Shown here piece after piece: positions 62,579 to 64,000 of a stretch of 64,000 nucleotides of DNA. The notes beneath the pieces are model-generated. The model searched no databases, had not been told where the DNA came from, and saw nothing but the letters and a program-made list of their open reading frames with translations. The stretch is from Chryseobacterium taklimakanense (GTDB lineage Bacteria; Bacteroidota; Bacteroidia; Flavobacteriales; Weeksellaceae). Every line of letters begins with the position of its first letter. Position 1 is the stretch's first letter. The stretch covers positions 372,001-436,000 of the forward strand of contig NZ_LT906465.1 in assembly GCF_900187185.1 (NCBI RefSeq), in the 5' to 3' direction. Both the position numbers and the translations under genes were made by a program.

Positions 62579-63076
62579 TTAGTTAAGATTAGATTTGTTT
62601 AAATAATTTTCAACTAAAGCGTTCTGAGCTTCGCTGCTGTCCAGTTTCTGCTGAAGGATGTTCTCTGCAATATTTACAGACAAAGCACCGATTTGGCTTT
62701 TGATGTCAGCCATGGCAGCAGATTTCTCAGCCTGGATAGACTGTCTTGCCTGGTCAATCATTTTGTCGCCTTCAGTTTTTGCAGCGTCTTTAGCTTCAGC
62801 TACGATTTTTTCCTTTATCTCTCTTGCCTCTTTCAAGATAGCATCTCTTTCAGCTTTTGCCTCGCGGATGATATTTTCGTTCTCAGCCTTCAGGTTCTTC
62901 ATTTCATCTCTTGCAAGCTGAGCCTGGTTCAGGGCATCCTGAATAGAAACTTCTCTCTCGTTGATTGCATTAAGAATGGGCTTCCAGGCGAATTTACCAA
63001 GAACAAATAGTAAAATCAGGAAAACTACTGATTGGATGATAAATAATCCTGACGAAAAATTTTCTAATAATCCCAT
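62579..63076 (-). CDS. atpF: ATP synthase F0 subunit b
   Basis: The 165-residue protein has one N-terminal membrane helix (LFIIQSVVFLILLFVLGKFAW, about 11-31) and a long charged coiled coil, the peripheral stalk. It lies after the atpE-atpF hairpin and is coupled to atpH by close spacing. Confidence 0.96.
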   Translation of the reverse strand: MGLLENFSSGLFIIQSVVFLILLFVLGKFAWKPILNAINEREVSIQDALNQAQLARDEMKNLKAENENIIREAKAERDAILKEAREIKEKIVAEAKDAAKTEGDKMIDQARQSIQAEKSAAMADIKSQIGALSVNIAENILQQKLDSSEAQNALVENYLNKSNLN

Positions 63077-63114
63077 AAGATATAAATAGTTGTTTTAATT
63101 TAAATTTTTAAAAA

Positions 63115-63147
63115 TCACCTGCCGGAACCAACCGTTGCGGCAGGTGA
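63115..63147. terminator. Hairpin between atpE and atpF
   Basis: TCACCTGCCG and CGGCAGGTGA form a perfect, GC-rich 10-bp stem with a 13-base loop. On the minus strand it is followed by T5, so it looks like a partial terminator inside the operon, 23 bp past the atpE stop. Confidence 0.75.
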
Positions 63148-63170
63148 AGTTTTTTAAGAATGTCTTAAAA

Positions 63171-63362
63171 TTAAACTGCGAAAAGAGCAGCAAATGCAAG
63201 ACCTTCAACAAGTGCAGCAGCAATAAGCATCGCTGTCTGTAGTTTACCAGACTGCTCTGGCTGGCGTGCCATACCTTCTAAAGCGGCAGCACCAATTTTA
63301 CCGATACCGATACCAGCACCAATTACTACTAAACCTGCACCTACTAATTTTGGAATTTCCAT
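63171..63362 (-). CDS. atpE: ATP synthase F0 subunit c
   Basis: The 63-residue protein is two membrane helices joined by the polar loop ARQPEQ (Arg33-Gln34-Pro35), with the ion-binding carboxylate Glu53 in ALVEGLAF. The Gly-rich first helix (GAGLVVIGAGIGIGKIGAAA) packs the c-ring. The absence of the extra polar ligands typical of sodium types suggests proton coupling. It is short but complete for the phylum. Confidence 0.95.
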   Translation of the reverse strand: MEIPKLVGAGLVVIGAGIGIGKIGAAALEGMARQPEQSGKLQTAMLIAAALVEGLAFAALFAV

Positions 63363-63413
63363 AATATAAAAATTTAAAAAATTTGTTTTTTGTTTTTGTT
63401 TAAAATCTTTTTC

Positions 63414-64000
63414 TTAATGGTGAGCTGCCTCGCCTTCGTGGTGGTGTTCTTCATTTGCCATACCGAAGTAAACCGCAGAAAGCATCGTGAAGATATAAGC
63501 CTGAAGGAATGCTACCAGTATTTCAAGTAAATAAAGAACGAAAGTAAGGAACGGGAACGCTATACCGGCGATGACATTCTTGAAGAAATAGATCATCGCG
63601 ATCAGCGACATAATTACAATGTGTCCCGCGGTCATGTTCGCAAAGAGACGGATAAGAAGCGCAAACGGCTTGATGAACATCCCGATAATCTCAATTGGCA
63701 TCATTACCAGTTTCATTGGCAACGGCAGGCCCGGCATCCAGAAAATGTGCTGCCAGTAATTCCTGTTGGCTGTGAACTGTGTAAGAATGAACGTAAAGAT
63801 TGCTAGAGCTGCAGTTACCGCAAGCTGTCCTGTCACGTTGATTCCGAAAGGCATCAAACCAAAAATATTCAGAAATAAAATAAAGAAGAAAATCGTTAAA
63901 AGGTAACCGACGTACTTCTTGTATTTCGGGCCGATGTTCGGTTTAGCGATTTCATCTCTGATGAAGATAATCAAAGGTTCGAAAAGTTTTGCTGCGCCGC
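63414..64000 (-). CDS. atpB: ATP synthase F0 subunit a, 5' part outside window
   Basis: The frame is open from the window edge (GAAKLFEPLIIFIRDEIAKP) to the stop at 63414, at least 195 codons. It includes the essential-Arg region LLIRLFANMTAGHIV and several membrane helices. The C-terminus EEHHHEGEAAHH is His-rich. The internal ATG at 63974 is not the real start. Subunit a forms the proton half-channels against the c-ring. Confidence 0.95.
   Translation of the reverse strand, partial: GAAKLFEPLIIFIRDEIAKPNIGPKYKKYVGYLLTIFFFILFLNIFGLMPFGINVTGQLAVTAALAIFTFILTQFTANRNYWQHIFWMPGLPLPMKLVMMPIEIIGMFIKPFALLIRLFANMTAGHIVIMSLIAMIYFFKNVIAGIAFPFLTFVLYLLEILVAFLQAYIFTMLSAVYFGMANEEHHHEGEAAHH

Overview
The window looks like a chromosome segment of a Bacteroidota bacterium, most likely a Weeksellaceae (Chryseobacterium-like) flavobacterium. 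Reasons: promoters of the TAnnTTTG type, a PorQ type IX secretion gene next to cmk, a TamL lipoprotein, a fused ResB-ResC cytochrome biogenesis gene, Bacteroidota-type TssD (Hcp) and VgrG, and mobilization genes of the kind found on Bacteroidota elements. This placement comes from recognised families, not from a database search.

Positions 1-11155, all on the minus strand, hold a type VI secretion (T6SS) spike and effector array. It reads tssD, full-length vgrG, a zinc-metalloprotease effector and a lipoprotein immunity candidate. Three further modules follow. Each starts with a headless 3' fragment of vgrG (about 120, 375 and 198 codons) and continues with a different effector: a lipase, a DUF3289-like protein, and a partial effector cut by the window edge. 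The lipase and DUF3289-like effectors are followed by small membrane or lipoprotein immunity candidates. The effectors share a short N-terminal signature that resembles the repeat at the end of the VgrG spike. Several members are frameshifted or reduced to remnants.

Positions 11339-20042 are a decaying accessory region of small lipoprotein and membrane-protein genes. One lipoprotein gene is split exactly by an IS3-family element (12270-13621). Three others carry in-frame stops or frameshifts. An ISAon1-like element (18639-20042) sits on the remains of another lipoprotein gene.

Positions 20126-36333 are an integrative mobilizable element inserted at the 3' end of tRNA-Ser(TGA). An 18-bp direct repeat bounds it, and a second 20-bp repeat lies just inside both ends. 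It carries an integrase, an excisionase-like HTH protein, a helicase and Toprim primase beside a TTGTTGA repeat cluster, MobC- and MobA-like mobilization proteins, a two-gene restriction-modification system with its own controller and operator, and a type II CBASS operon (Cap15-like effector, CD-NTase, Cap2, Cap3). No coupling protein or mating-pair genes are seen, so it probably depends on a helper.

Positions 36405-64000 are core chromosome: crcB, trxB, holA, a HAD phosphatase, a cupin, ccsBA, ftsK, a LolA-like carrier, an LptF/G-family permease, pyrH-frr, porQ-cmk, a YtxH/holin-like envelope cluster, an rRNA methyltransferase diverging from tamL, clpS, a CNNM/CorC transporter, and the ATP synthase run atpB-E-F-H-A-G (atpB partial). 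Notable non-coding signals are a sigma-54-like promoter module shared by the lolA-like and ytxH genes, a strong hairpin between atpE and atpF, and an 8-bp tandem repeat near 38.3 kb.
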